A DNA stretch of 64,000 bases from Formosa agariphila KMM 3901 (GCF_000723205.1 NZ_HG315671.1:4061507-4125506), one strand, 5' to 3'. Counted from the first letter of the stretch, positions 9,964-18,627 are shown. A program made the numbers and translations. Notes: generated by a model not told the origin, from the letters alone.

Positions 9964-10953
9964 ATGTATCCACTTAAAAGAAACAGACGTTTAAGAACAA
10001 ACGAAGCTATTCGTTCATTAGTTCGCGAGACTATTATTTCACCAAACGATTTTCTAGTACCACTTTTTGTGGTAGAAGGTAAAGGTGTAAAGGACGAGAT
10101 TCCGTCTATGCCAAACTATTTCAGATTAAGCCTAGATTTACTAGAAAAAGAAGTTAAAGAATTATGGGATTTAGGTTTAAAATCGGTTTTACTTTTTGTT
10201 AAAGTAGACGATAATTTAAAAGACAATAAAGGTACCGAAGCTATAAACCCAAACGGATTGATGCAACGTGCTATTAAAACAGTTAAAAACGCATGTCCGG
10301 GCATGTTGGTTATGACCGATGTAGCTTTAGACCCATACTCTTCTTACGGACACGATGGTATTGTAGCAAATGGTGTTATACTTAACGACCAATCTTCAGA
10401 AATTTTAGCAGAAATGGCGTTAAGTCATGCCGTAGCGGGTTCAGATTTTATTGCGCCTAGTGATATGAACGATGGAAGAACTTTAAAAATTCGTCAGTTA
10501 CTAGAACAAGAAGGTTTTACAAATACCGGAATTATGGCCTATACCGCAAAATATGCTTCTGCATTTTATGGTCCGTTTCGTGATGCTCTCGATTCGGCTC
10601 CAGTGGATTTAGTTGATGTGCCAAAAGACAAAAAAACATATCAAATGGATTTTGGTAACAGATTAGAAGCTGTTCGAGAAACTTTAATAGATATTGAAGA
10701 AGGTGCCGACATCGTTATGGTAAAACCAGGATTATGTTACTTAGATATTGTACGCGAAATTAAGAATGAAGTCAATGTACCTGTAGCTGTATACCAAGTA
10801 TCTGGAGAATATGCCATGTTAAAGGCCGCTTCGGAACTCGGATGGTTAGACCACGATGCCGTTATGATGGAACAAGTAACCGCTATTAAAAGAGCAGGTG
10901 CAGACATTATTGCAAGTTACTTTGCTAAGGATGTTGTGAAATTGATTTCGTAA
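9964..10953 (+). CDS. hemB: Delta-aminolevulinic acid dehydratase (porphobilinogen synthase)
   Basis: Condenses two 5-aminolevulinate molecules to porphobilinogen. The protein has 329 residues. The Schiff-base lysine lies in MVKPGLCYLDIV and the second active-site lysine in YTAKYASAFYGPFRD. In the metal-site segment VALDPYSSYGHDGIV the cysteine triad of the zinc enzymes is replaced by aspartates and alanine, so this is the Mg-type enzyme known from plants and Pseudomonas. It starts 2 nt after the second DUF4421-like gene and closes the haem cluster. hemL, hemH and a protoporphyrinogen oxidase are not in the window. Confidence 0.97.
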   Translation: MYPLKRNRRLRTNEAIRSLVRETIISPNDFLVPLFVVEGKGVKDEIPSMPNYFRLSLDLLEKEVKELWDLGLKSVLLFVKVDDNLKDNKGTEAINPNGLMQRAIKTVKNACPGMLVMTDVALDPYSSYGHDGIVANGVILNDQSSEILAEMALSHAVAGSDFIAPSDMNDGRTLKIRQLLEQEGFTNTGIMAYTAKYASAFYGPFRDALDSAPVDLVDVPKDKKTYQMDFGNRLEAVRETLIDIEEGADIVMVKPGLCYLDIVREIKNEVNVPVAVYQVSGEYAMLKAASELGWLDHDAVMMEQVTAIKRAGADIIASYFAKDVVKLIS

Positions 10954-10979
10954 CTTAGCTAAAAATCAAATACATTTAT

Positions 10980-12065
10980 ATGGTAGCATTAATACTTTGG
11001 GCAACAGTTTCAATCTTTTTTTCATTTTTATGTTCTATTCTCGAAGCTGTGTTTTTGAGTGTAACGCCCACGTTTATAAACGTTAAGAAAAATGAAGGCA
11101 AAGCATATGCAACAACACTGGAAAATCTAAAGAAAGAAGTAGATAAACCGTTAATTGCCATCTTAACATTAAACACCATTGCGCATACCTTAGGTGCTAT
11201 GATGGTTGGTATTCAAGCAGAAAGCTTACCTTATAAATTTGAAATTTTAGGAGTTAATACTGTAGGTGTAGTTTCTGCAATCATGACCTTCTTAATTTTA
11301 GTGGTTTCAGAAATTATTCCTAAAACTATTGGTGCAAAATACTGGCAAGAATTGGCTAATTTCACAGCTAAAACACTTACTATCTTAATTTTTCCTTTAA
11401 AATGGACTGGTATTTTATGGCTACTAGAACGTGCTACAAAACTAGTTGGTGGTAAAGGTCATGGTAGTGTTCTAAGTCGTGAAGATTTTCATGCTATGGC
11501 AAATATGGCTGAAGAAGATGGTGTGTTTCAAGAATCTGAAAGCAAGATTTTAAAGAACTTACTAACGTTTAAAGACATTCTTGCAAAAGATGTCATGACG
11601 CCTCGAACGGTAATTAAAACAGCAAACGACACGACTACGGTTCAGGATTTTTTTAAAGAAAATTCGAACATTCGTTTCTCTAGAATTCCAGTTTACACAG
11701 ATACGCCAGACAACATTACAGGCCTAGTTTTGAAAGATGAAATTTTTAAAGAAATGGCGCTCGGTAATGGTAGCAAAACATTAAAAGATTTAAAACGAAA
11801 CATTATCATAATTGAAAGAAACATTCCAATTCCTACGCTTTTTGAACAACTTGTAGAAAGCAAAAACCATATGGCTTTAGTGGTCGATGAATATGGTTCG
11901 GTAAGCGGAATTGTTACTATGGAAGATGTTATAGAAACGCTTCTAGGACTTGAAATTATGGATGAAAGTGACCACGTAGCCAATCTGCAAGCCTTAGCTA
12001 GAAAAAGCTGGGAAGTACGTGCCAAACGTTTGGGCTTAATTAATGATACACCAGAAGAAAACTAA
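10980..12065 (+). CDS. DUF21/CBS-domain membrane protein (CNNM/HlyC-CorC family)
   Basis: Inner-membrane protein of 361 residues. Residues 1 to about 170 form a DUF21 domain with several hydrophobic segments (WATVSIFFSFLCSILEAVFLS, then VVSAIMTFLILVVSEIIPK). A CBS pair follows at about residues 195-320, with the typical KDVMTPRT opening and MALVVDEYGSVSGIVTMEDV. The C-terminal CorC_HlyC domain found in many homologues seems absent. Relatives are implicated in Mg2+/Co2+ or Na+ transport; older haemolysin labels for this family are unreliable. Its stop codon overlaps the next start (TAATG). Confidence 0.88.
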   Translation: MVALILWATVSIFFSFLCSILEAVFLSVTPTFINVKKNEGKAYATTLENLKKEVDKPLIAILTLNTIAHTLGAMMVGIQAESLPYKFEILGVNTVGVVSAIMTFLILVVSEIIPKTIGAKYWQELANFTAKTLTILIFPLKWTGILWLLERATKLVGGKGHGSVLSREDFHAMANMAEEDGVFQESESKILKNLLTFKDILAKDVMTPRTVIKTANDTTTVQDFFKENSNIRFSRIPVYTDTPDNITGLVLKDEIFKEMALGNGSKTLKDLKRNIIIIERNIPIPTLFEQLVESKNHMALVVDEYGSVSGIVTMEDVIETLLGLEIMDESDHVANLQALARKSWEVRAKRLGLINDTPEEN

Positions 12066-12538
12066 TGGATTCTTGTGTAGTAAACTCGCCTTTGGGGTTC
12101 ACACGAATTAAAGGAGATGCCGACGGCATTGTTTCGATAAACGTTTTAAATTCTGAAGAAACACCTTCCGAACACATTCCAGATGTTCTTTTAGATTGTG
12201 TACACCAACTACAAGACTATTTTGAGGGAAATCGCACGACCTTCAGCTTTAAGCAAAATCCAAAAGGCACAGATTTTCAGAAAAAAGTGTGGCAAGCGTT
12301 AACAAAAATTCCATACGGAAAAACACTCTCCTACCTAGAACTTTCTAAACAACTTGGCGATGTAAAAGCCATTCGTGCTGTCGCCAATGCCAATGGAAAA
12401 AATCCGCTTTGGATTGTTGTGCCTTGCCACCGTGTTATTGGTACCGACGGAAGTTTAACAGGATATGCTGGTGGTTTGCATCGTAAGCAGTGGCTGTTAA
12501 ATCACGAAAGTCCGGTTACGCAACAAACCTTATTTTAA
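12065..12538 (+). CDS. ogt: Methylated-DNA--[protein]-cysteine S-methyltransferase
   Basis: Suicide DNA-repair enzyme that transfers alkyl groups from O6-alkylguanine to its own cysteine. The protein has 157 residues with the nucleophile in PCHRVIG (Cys121), preceded by KIPYGKTLSYLELSK and the RAVANANGKNP segment of the DNA-binding helix-turn-helix, and followed by LTGYAGGLHRKQWLL. There is no Ada-type N-terminal regulatory domain, so it is Ogt/MGMT-like. The start overlaps the preceding gene's stop codon, suggesting cotranscription. Confidence 0.93.
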   Translation: MDSCVVNSPLGFTRIKGDADGIVSINVLNSEETPSEHIPDVLLDCVHQLQDYFEGNRTTFSFKQNPKGTDFQKKVWQALTKIPYGKTLSYLELSKQLGDVKAIRAVANANGKNPLWIVVPCHRVIGTDGSLTGYAGGLHRKQWLLNHESPVTQQTLF

Positions 12539-12573
12539 ATGCTGTATATTTAGTAAAACTAACATCTATTTTT

Positions 12574-13725
12574 ATGAAATTTCTTTCTAAACTTCTAAAG
12601 TTTATCGTAATCACCTGCGGTTTACTAATCTTATTACTTTACATTTTCGACTACGATTACATCTTAAAAGCTACCAGAATAACTTATGGCACCGGACATA
12701 AAACAGCCTTTTTAGAAGATTATAAAGAGTTTGACAATCGTGTTATTAAAAGTAGCTCACCTCAGCCTTGGAACATACATAAAGATTATAATAAAGCGAC
12801 CATAACAGACAGTTTAGAACGCACCAATATAGCCAACGGCACTATCGCGTATCTAATTATTAAAAACGATAGTATTTGGTTTGAGAAGTACTACGATGGT
12901 TTCCAAAAAACATCAAAAACCAATTCTTTTTCCATGGCCAAAAGCATCATTTCTGCAATGCTTGGTAAAGCCATTATGGAAGGCAAAGTGAGAAGTTTAA
13001 ACCAAAAGGTGAGTGATTTTTATCCAGAATTTAAAAACGGATTATCAGCAAATTTAACGGTGGGCGATTTATCGTCTATGGCCTCTGGTTTAGATTGGGA
13101 CGAATCTTATTATTCGCCATTTTCGGTAACTACCCGTGCTTATTTCGATGAAGATTTAGCACCTGTTATTTTAAACATGAAAGGCATCGAGGCTCCTGGA
13201 AAATCGTATAAATATTTAAGCGGAAATACCCAATTGTTAGGAATGGTTCTTGAAAAAGCAACCGGACAAAATATGTCAGGATATTTAAGCGAAGAGTTTT
13301 GGAAACCTATGGGTTTTGAAAGTGATGCGCTTTGGCAACTCGATAGCGAACAACATGGATTAGAAAAAGCATATTGTTGTATTGCCAGTAATGCACGTGA
13401 TTTTGCACGCTTTGGAAAATTGTATAAAGACTATGGAAAATGGAACGGCGAACAACTTTTAGACTCTGCATTTGTTCAAAAATCGATTACTCCACGTTTT
13501 CCTGAAAGCCCAGAATATGGCTACGGTTGGTGGTTAAAAACTATAAAAGACAAACACTTTTTTATGATGCGTGGACACCTAGGGCAATACGTAATTGTAG
13601 AACCAGAGGATAATCTTATTATTGTGCGTTTAGGCCACACTAAAGGCCCTGAAAAAGTAGTGGCAACGTTCACAAAAGATATTTTCACATATATAGAAGA
13701 AGCCTATACTATGTTGAACGAGTAA
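12574..13725 (+). CDS. Beta-lactamase-family serine hydrolase (class C-like fold)
   Basis: The ATG at 12574 is chosen because it gives a protein starting MKFLSKLLKFIVITCGLL, a membrane anchor or signal segment; the frame is open further upstream but would overlap the alkyltransferase. The family nucleophile motif SxxK is seen as SMAK in TNSFSMAKSIISAML, a YLSGN segment lies in the position of the YxN motif, and YGYGWWLK with a following RGHLGQ resembles the C-terminal part of the fold. Members include esterases, D-aminopeptidases and penicillin-binding-like proteins, so resistance should not be assumed. Substrate unknown. Confidence 0.85.
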   Translation: MKFLSKLLKFIVITCGLLILLLYIFDYDYILKATRITYGTGHKTAFLEDYKEFDNRVIKSSSPQPWNIHKDYNKATITDSLERTNIANGTIAYLIIKNDSIWFEKYYDGFQKTSKTNSFSMAKSIISAMLGKAIMEGKVRSLNQKVSDFYPEFKNGLSANLTVGDLSSMASGLDWDESYYSPFSVTTRAYFDEDLAPVILNMKGIEAPGKSYKYLSGNTQLLGMVLEKATGQNMSGYLSEEFWKPMGFESDALWQLDSEQHGLEKAYCCIASNARDFARFGKLYKDYGKWNGEQLLDSAFVQKSITPRFPESPEYGYGWWLKTIKDKHFFMMRGHLGQYVIVEPEDNLIIVRLGHTKGPEKVVATFTKDIFTYIEEAYTMLNE

Positions 13726-13794
13726 CACTTACTGTTTTTAATTTTGAATTTATAAAATTAAAATGTAATTTACTGTAAGTCAGATTTAAAACAC

Positions 13795-14505
13795 ATGATT
13801 AACAAACTCAATCTTGAAGATATATTGTTTCTGGACATTGAAACCGTTCCAGAAACGCAGCATTTTTCAGAATTAAGTGATGCTAAAAAAGAGCTGTGGA
13901 GTTTAAAGTCTAAATACCAAAGAAACGAACTCTCGGCAGAAGAGTTTTACGACCGTGCTGGGATTTGGGCCGAGTTTGGTATAATTGTCTGTATTTCGGT
14001 TGGGTATTTTAAAATAGACGGCGAAAATAGGCAATTTAGAACCACGTCTTTTCAAGGTGAAGAAATCGAAATTCTAAAAGACTTTAAGACGCTTTTAGAA
14101 ACCCATTATAATCATCCCAAAAAACTATTATGCGCTCACAATGGTAAGGAATTCGACTTTCCATATATTGCTCGTCGTATGATTATACACAATATTCCGT
14201 TACCAGAAAAACTTAATTTATTTGGTAAAAAACCATGGGAAGTACCACATTTAGATACTTTAGAATTATGGAAATTTGGTGATTATAAAAGCTATACCTC
14301 ATTAAAATTGCTCACCAATGTTTTAGGTATTCCTTCCCCAAAAGACGATATTGATGGCAGTGAAGTCTATCGCGTGTATTACGAAACACAAGAGGTAGAC
14401 CGCATAATTACATACTGCGAAAAGGACACCATTGCCGTTGCTCAAATTTTTCTTAGATTGCGTGGAGCATCCATTTTAACCGACGATGAAATTATTCATA
14501 TTTAA
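13795..14505 (+). CDS. Predicted 3'-5' exonuclease, PolB-like DEDD superfamily
   Basis: The 236-residue protein carries the three exonuclease motifs of the RNase H-like DEDD superfamily: ExoI in ILFLDIETVPE (residues 10-20), ExoII in CAHNGKEFDFPYIARRM, and ExoIII in YCEKDTIAVAQIFLRL near the C-terminus. The standalone domain without a polymerase fits the predicted PolB-like exonuclease family of Bacteroidota. The biological substrate is unknown, though DNA repair is likely. A leader of about 70 nt separates it from the hydrolase gene, and the ABC ATPase starts 9 nt downstream. Confidence 0.88.
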   Translation: MINKLNLEDILFLDIETVPETQHFSELSDAKKELWSLKSKYQRNELSAEEFYDRAGIWAEFGIIVCISVGYFKIDGENRQFRTTSFQGEEIEILKDFKTLLETHYNHPKKLLCAHNGKEFDFPYIARRMIIHNIPLPEKLNLFGKKPWEVPHLDTLELWKFGDYKSYTSLKLLTNVLGIPSPKDDIDGSEVYRVYYETQEVDRIITYCEKDTIAVAQIFLRLRGASILTDDEIIHI

Positions 14506-14514
14506 ATAAACGAA

Positions 14515-16182
14515 ATGCCTCTATTAAAAATTGAAAACCTTGCCATTTCCTTTAACGGAAACGAAGTGATTCACAATATTTCCTATAATTTAAATAAAAA
14601 TGAAATTCTAGGTATTGTTGGTGAATCTGGCTCTGGAAAATCGGTGTCATCTTTGGCCATCTTAGGGTTGTTACCACAAAACATTACAAAGATTTCGGGT
14701 TCGATTATTTTTGAAGATACAGATTTAACGCAACTCAATCAAAAGGGATTTCAACATATTCGAGGTAACAAAATCGCCATGATTTTTCAAGAACCAATGA
14801 GTTCTTTAAATCCGTCGATGCGCTGCGGAGAACAAGTAGAAGAAATTCTAATTCGACACACAAGTTTATCTACTTTTGAGGTGAAAAACCGTGTGCTAGA
14901 GTTATTTGATCAAGTTAAATTACCAGAACCTGAACGTGTATATAAATCGTATCCACATGAAATTTCTGGCGGACAAAAGCAACGGGTAATGATTGCTATG
15001 GCGGTTGCGTGCGAACCCAATATTTTAATTGCAGACGAGCCTACTACAGCGTTAGATGTTACGGTTCAAGAAGAGATTATTCTGCTACTTAAAGAACTTC
15101 AGGCTAAAACAGGTATGAGTATAATTTTTATAACTCACGATTTGGCATTAATATCTCAACTTGCACATCGTGTATTGGTGATGTATAAAGGAGATATTGT
15201 AGAGCAGGGAAATTCTGAAACCATTTTCAACTTTCCGCAACATATATATACCAAAGCGCTCATTAACTCGAGACCCTCTTTAAGTGTCCGTTTAAAAACT
15301 TTACCCACCATTCAGGATTATTTAAACGACACGCTTTCTAAAACAATTATTACGAGTGAAGACAGAGAAAAAAAGCACAAAAAGTTATACAATCAAGAGC
15401 CTTTATTAGAAGTTATAAATCTTGAAAAGGAATACATTTCCAAATCGGGATTTTTCGGAAAAACTGAAACCTTTAAAGCCGTAGACCGCGTAAGTTTTAA
15501 AATTTATGAAGGGGAAACATTAGGTTTAGTAGGTGAATCTGGTTGTGGAAAATCTACTTTAGGAAATGCCATTCTTCAACTTGACAAAGCCACAGCAGGG
15601 ACTTTACTATATAAAGGAGTAGATATTACCAACCTCTCGACAAGAGCTATGAGAGTACTTAGAAAAGACATTCAAATTATATTCCAAGACCCTTATGCAT
15701 CTTTAAACCCGAGATTAACTATTGGTGAAGCGATTTTAGAGCCGATGACAGTCCATAAGTTGTATAAAAACAAAGCCGAGCGTAAGTCTCATGTTATAGA
15801 TATTTTAATTCGTGTTGGACTCTCCGGAAAGTTTTATAATAGATATCCGCATGAATTTTCTGGTGGACAACGGCAGCGTATTGGAATTGCAAGAACCATA
15901 GCTTTACAACCTAAATTAATTGTATGCGATGAATCTGTATCGGCTTTAGATATTTCGGTTCAAGCTCAGGTTTTAAACCTTTTAAATGAATTGAAAGATA
16001 AGTTTGGATTTACTTATATTTTTATCTCTCACGATTTAGCCGTAGTAAAGTATATGTCGGACCAATTAATTGTGATGAACAAAGGGGAGATTATAGAAAC
16101 AAACGATGCGGATATTATTTATAATAATCCGCACCAAGAGTACACAAAAAAACTAATTCAAGCTATTCCTAAAGGATTATAG
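14515..16182 (+). CDS. Fused oligopeptide-type ABC transporter ATPase (DppD-DppF-like)
   Basis: Two ABC ATPase domains in one 555-residue chain, as in YejF or GsiA. Domain 1 (about 1-260) has Walker A GESGSGKS, signature ISGGQKQR and Walker B ILIADEP. Domain 2 (about 300-555) has GESGCGKS, FSGGQRQR and LIVCDES. Each half is followed by the oligopeptide-family C-terminal extension (VEQGNSETIFNFPQHIYTK; the equivalent YNNPHQEYTKKL). It should energise peptide or nickel uptake, but no permease or binding-protein gene lies in the window, so the partners must be encoded elsewhere. Confidence 0.94.
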   Translation: MPLLKIENLAISFNGNEVIHNISYNLNKNEILGIVGESGSGKSVSSLAILGLLPQNITKISGSIIFEDTDLTQLNQKGFQHIRGNKIAMIFQEPMSSLNPSMRCGEQVEEILIRHTSLSTFEVKNRVLELFDQVKLPEPERVYKSYPHEISGGQKQRVMIAMAVACEPNILIADEPTTALDVTVQEEIILLLKELQAKTGMSIIFITHDLALISQLAHRVLVMYKGDIVEQGNSETIFNFPQHIYTKALINSRPSLSVRLKTLPTIQDYLNDTLSKTIITSEDREKKHKKLYNQEPLLEVINLEKEYISKSGFFGKTETFKAVDRVSFKIYEGETLGLVGESGCGKSTLGNAILQLDKATAGTLLYKGVDITNLSTRAMRVLRKDIQIIFQDPYASLNPRLTIGEAILEPMTVHKLYKNKAERKSHVIDILIRVGLSGKFYNRYPHEFSGGQRQRIGIARTIALQPKLIVCDESVSALDISVQAQVLNLLNELKDKFGFTYIFISHDLAVVKYMSDQLIVMNKGEIIETNDADIIYNNPHQEYTKKLIQAIPKGL

Positions 16183-16305
16183 CATAAACACTTTTTTAAC
16201 TAAATACATGAAATTTCTAACGAATAACCTTGTGTTATCGTACGCTTCGTATATTTTACTCTCAGCGTAATTAGGTTCGTCAGGTAGATTTGGGGCTACA
16301 TTCAT
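16177..16305 (-). CDS. Small conserved-looking protein, 42 residues
   Basis: Short open frame with non-random composition: it opens MNVAPNLPDEPNYAESK and ends with a hydrophobic, basic segment (FVRNFMYLVKKVFML) that could associate with a membrane. The internal ATG at 16305 is preferred over one at 16422 because residues upstream look unlike protein, and a -7-like CATCTTTG on the minus strand (16362-16369) would fire between them. It is convergent with the ABC ATPase and overlaps its last 6 bases. I do not recognise a family; it may be spurious. Confidence 0.4.
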   Translation of the reverse strand: MNVAPNLPDEPNYAESKIYEAYDNTRLFVRNFMYLVKKVFML

Positions 16306-16467
16306 AATCGTTAGTTTTTGGTAGATTTGGGATCTATATGCAATAGTATTTTTGGGTGTTACAAAGATGTTAAATATTTCCAATAAATCGTTAAAACACA
16401 CTATTAAATCGATGAAATACACTTAATTTTAACATTTAACACAATCGGCATCAATATTTGTAAGAAT

Positions 16468-17121
16468 TTAAATACTCATTTCAGGTATTTTACCTACAAT
16501 TTCTAAACGGCCTTCAGTGGCATTCTTAATTGTATCTATAGAAACACCCGGGGCACGTTCTAATAATTTAAATCCGTTTGTAGTTACTTCAAGGACAGCT
16601 AGATTGGTTACAATTTTTTTAACACAACCAACTCCAGTAAGAGGTAAACTGCATCGTTTTAATAATTTCGATTCTCCAGCTCTATTGGTGTGCATCATGG
16701 CTACAATAATATTTTCGGCACTAGCAACTAAATCCATGGCACCACCCATACCTTTTACCATTTTACCTGGGATTTTCCAATTGGCAATATCACCGTTTTC
16801 AGAGACTTCCATAGCGCCTAGAATTGTTAAATCGACATGTTGCCCTCTAATCATTGCAAAACTTGTAGCAGAATCAAAAAAACTAGCACCAGGTAAAGTC
16901 GTAATGGTTTGTTTTCCTGCATTAATAATATCGGCATCTTCTTCTCCTTCAAAAGGAAAAGCCCCCATACCTAACACGCCATTTTCACTCTGAAATTCAA
17001 CTTGTAGATTGTCACTCACATAATTAGCGACCAAGGTAGGTATCCCAATACCTAGGTTTACATAATAGCCATCTTTTACTTCTTGTGCGATTCGTTTTGC
17101 AATTCCTATTTTGTCTAACAT
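16468..17121 (-). CDS. scoB: Succinyl-CoA:3-ketoacid CoA-transferase, subunit B
   Basis: Catalytic subunit of a family I CoA-transferase that moves CoA between succinyl-CoA and acetoacetate in ketone-body or acetoacetate use. The 217-residue protein starts at MLDKIGIAKRIAQEVKDG, contains GIGIPTLVANYV, and has the active-site glutamate in QSENGVLGMG near residue 46. MVKGMGGAMDLVASA and the ERAPGVSIDTI C-terminal segment are also family-typical. Its partner subunit A lies upstream on the same strand but is separated by an intervening four-helix-bundle gene, which is unusual. Confidence 0.94.
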   Translation of the reverse strand: MLDKIGIAKRIAQEVKDGYYVNLGIGIPTLVANYVSDNLQVEFQSENGVLGMGAFPFEGEEDADIINAGKQTITTLPGASFFDSATSFAMIRGQHVDLTILGAMEVSENGDIANWKIPGKMVKGMGGAMDLVASAENIIVAMMHTNRAGESKLLKRCSLPLTGVGCVKKIVTNLAVLEVTTNGFKLLERAPGVSIDTIKNATEGRLEIVGKIPEMSI

Positions 17122-17127
17122 GTTGTG

Positions 17128-17158
17128 TAATGTAATAATTAGTTAATGTAATAATGTA
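17128..17158. repeat. Left arm of 31-nt imperfect inverted repeat flanking the four-helix-bundle gene
   Basis: This AT-rich stretch matches the reverse complement of 17561-17591 at 25 of 31 positions by eye, without gaps. Internally it contains TAATGTAATAAT twice. The two arms enclose the four-helix-bundle gene exactly in the gap between scoA and scoB. Low complexity raises the chance of coincidence. Confidence 0.55.
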
Positions 17159-17198
17159 CCCATGGGCTTACTCTTGAAAACCCGTTTAGAGTGTAATA

Positions 17199-17549
17199 CT
17201 ATGGTTTGGTTTTATAACTTGTACTTAAAATTTTATAGAGTATTAATCCTAATTCATTTACTTGTTCCTTCAACTGTTTTGGGTTTTCATAATATTCTGA
17301 GCGTTCACATAGCAAAATCCAATATCTTGTTTCTTCCAGCTCCTTTGCTGCAATCTTTAATTTATGAATAAAATCAGCCTTACTTTCGGCATTTTGCGCC
17401 TCATGAATCATTGCACCAATACTTGTCCCTGATTTTAGCATTTGATTTGCGATGACAAATTTCTTCTGATCCTGTAACATTTCTGTAAAACGAATAACTT
17501 CAAGTGCAAAGGCAATAGATTTCTCTAAAACAACATTCTTCCGCTCCAT
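17199..17549 (-). CDS. Four-helix-bundle protein (23S rRNA intervening-sequence / S23-like family)
   Basis: A 116-residue all-helical protein with the family pattern: a start region MERKNVVLEKSIAFALEVIRF, then ANQMLKSGTSIGAMIHEAQNAESKADFIHKL, and KELEETRYWILLCERS. The family occurs inside intervening sequences of 23S rRNA genes and as standalone genes in Bacteroidota; related folds serve as accessory proteins of diversity-generating retroelements. No reverse transcriptase or rRNA is present here. The gene splits scoA from scoB and is bounded by 31-nt inverted repeats, which suggests a small inserted element. Molecular function is unknown. Confidence 0.9.
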   Translation of the reverse strand: MERKNVVLEKSIAFALEVIRFTEMLQDQKKFVIANQMLKSGTSIGAMIHEAQNAESKADFIHKLKIAAKELEETRYWILLCERSEYYENPKQLKEQVNELGLILYKILSTSYKTKP

Positions 17550-17560
17550 TTCTATTCTAT

Positions 17561-17591
17561 TAAATTAATACATTGTTTAATTATGACATTA
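17561..17591. repeat. Right arm of 31-nt imperfect inverted repeat
   Basis: Reverse-complement partner of 17128-17158 (25 of 31 matches). Just beyond it, 17609-17631 read on the minus strand gives a TAATGTAACGATGTAGCAATT-like sequence, related to the start of the dispersed repeat copies at 18408 and 24544. Confidence 0.5.
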
Positions 17592-17644
17592 GTAAATTGC
17601 TAAATTGAAAAATTGCTACATCGTTACATTAAAAAATAGTTATA

Positions 17645-18337
17645 CTACCTCACCGTACGTTGCTCAATCCGTTTCTCATACCCCACTCCTTGAAAAATAC
17701 GTTGCACAAAAATACCAGGCACATGAATTTGATTCGGATCTAAAGTTCCTACTGCGACTAATTCTTCAACCTCAGCGACTGTTATTTTAGCAGCACCGCA
17801 CATTACAGGATTAAAATTTCTGGCAGTACCTTTAAATATCAGATTTCCTGCAGCATCGCCTTTCCAGGCCTTAACAAAAGCGAAATCGGCTTTAAAAGCA
17901 TGCTCTAACACATACATTTTTCCATCAAACTCACGAGTTTCTTTACCTTCGGCAACTTCAGTACCATAGCCAGCAGGGGTATAAATGGCAGGAAATCCCG
18001 CTTGAGCAGCACGACAACGTTCTGCCAGAGTTCCTTGCGGAATAAGCTCTACATCTAGTTCGCCACTCAACATTTGACGTTCAAACTCGTCATTCTCGCC
18101 AACATAGGAGGAAATCATTTTTTTTATCTGTTTTTTCTGAAGTAATAAGCCCAAACCAAAATCGTCTACACCGGCATTATTAGAAATACAGGTTAAACCC
18201 TTAACACCTAATTTCACCAACTGACTGATGGCGTTTTCTGGTATCCCACATAACCCAAAGCCACCAAGCATAAGTGTTGAACCATCCTTGACATCCTGCA
18301 AAGCCTCAGTTACCGATTGCACCGTTTTTGTTATCAT
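17645..18337 (-). CDS. scoA: Succinyl-CoA:3-ketoacid CoA-transferase, subunit A
   Basis: Subunit A of the CoA-transferase, 230 residues. It contains the family segment [15 protein letters not shown] near residues 22-36, then [47 protein letters not shown] and the C-terminal [24 protein letters not shown]. It is upstream of scoB in the direction of transcription, with the four-helix-bundle gene and two AT-rich spacers in between, so balanced subunit expression depends on transcription running through that insert. Confidence 0.94.
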   Translation of the reverse strand: MITKTVQSVTEALQDVKDGSTLMLGGFGLCGIPENAISQLVKLGVKGLTCISNNAGVDDFGLGLLLQKKQIKKMISSYVGENDEFERQMLSGELDVELIPQGTLAERCRAAQAGFPAIYTPAGYGTEVAEGKETREFDGKMYVLEHAFKADFAFVKAWKGDAAGNLIFKGTARNFNPVMCGAAKITVAEVEELVAVGTLDPNQIHVPGIFVQRIFQGVGYEKRIEQRTVR

Positions 18338-18407
18338 GTTTGTTTGATTTTAGTTGTATTTAAAAATACGAAATAAAAAAAGAATGCTGGATAATGTGAT
18401 AATTGTT

Positions 18408-18520
18408 TAATATATCAATGTAGCAATTCGTCGATTTGAAGATTTGAAAATGGGACATTGGTAAGTAATACAATCCAAGGACGTCATGCTGAACGCGTTT
18501 CAGCATCCCACAAGTAGCTC
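18408..18520 (+). repeat. Dispersed intergenic repeat, copy 1 (contains a REP-like hairpin)
   Basis: About 113 nt nearly identical, in the same orientation, to 24544-24655; I count roughly ten differences and one single-base indel. The core at 18486-18506 is a perfect 8-bp-stem hairpin (ATGCTGAA/TTCAGCAT). It lies in the 290-bp gene-free gap between scoA and the outer-membrane receptor gene. The remaining bases up to 18627 hold no gene I can support. With copy 2 it brackets cassette A. Confidence 0.85.
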
Positions 18521-18627
18521 CACATTAATAACGTCTCACCCATCTCATTATTCACTAACGGGCTGTCAGATTGAGTACAGTTAAAATCTTTACCCAATGG
18601 TGACCCCAAAAACCCCAGTTTTAATCC

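Noticed and set aside
12490-12573. Upstream extension of the beta-lactamase-like gene
   Set aside because: It overlaps the alkyltransferase coding region and encodes residues unlike a signal peptide; the ATG at 12574 gives a normal one.
12574-13725. Antibiotic-resistance beta-lactamase
   Set aside because: The SxxK motif and general fold are shared by many esterases and peptidases of this family; nothing shows beta-lactam hydrolysis.
16517-16993. Open frame of about 158 codons on the plus strand opposite scoB
   Set aside because: It is the antisense shadow of a well-supported CoA-transferase gene, with no promoter or protein-family features.
17199-17549. Accessory gene of a diversity-generating retroelement
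   Set aside because: No reverse transcriptase, template repeat or variable repeat is present nearby.
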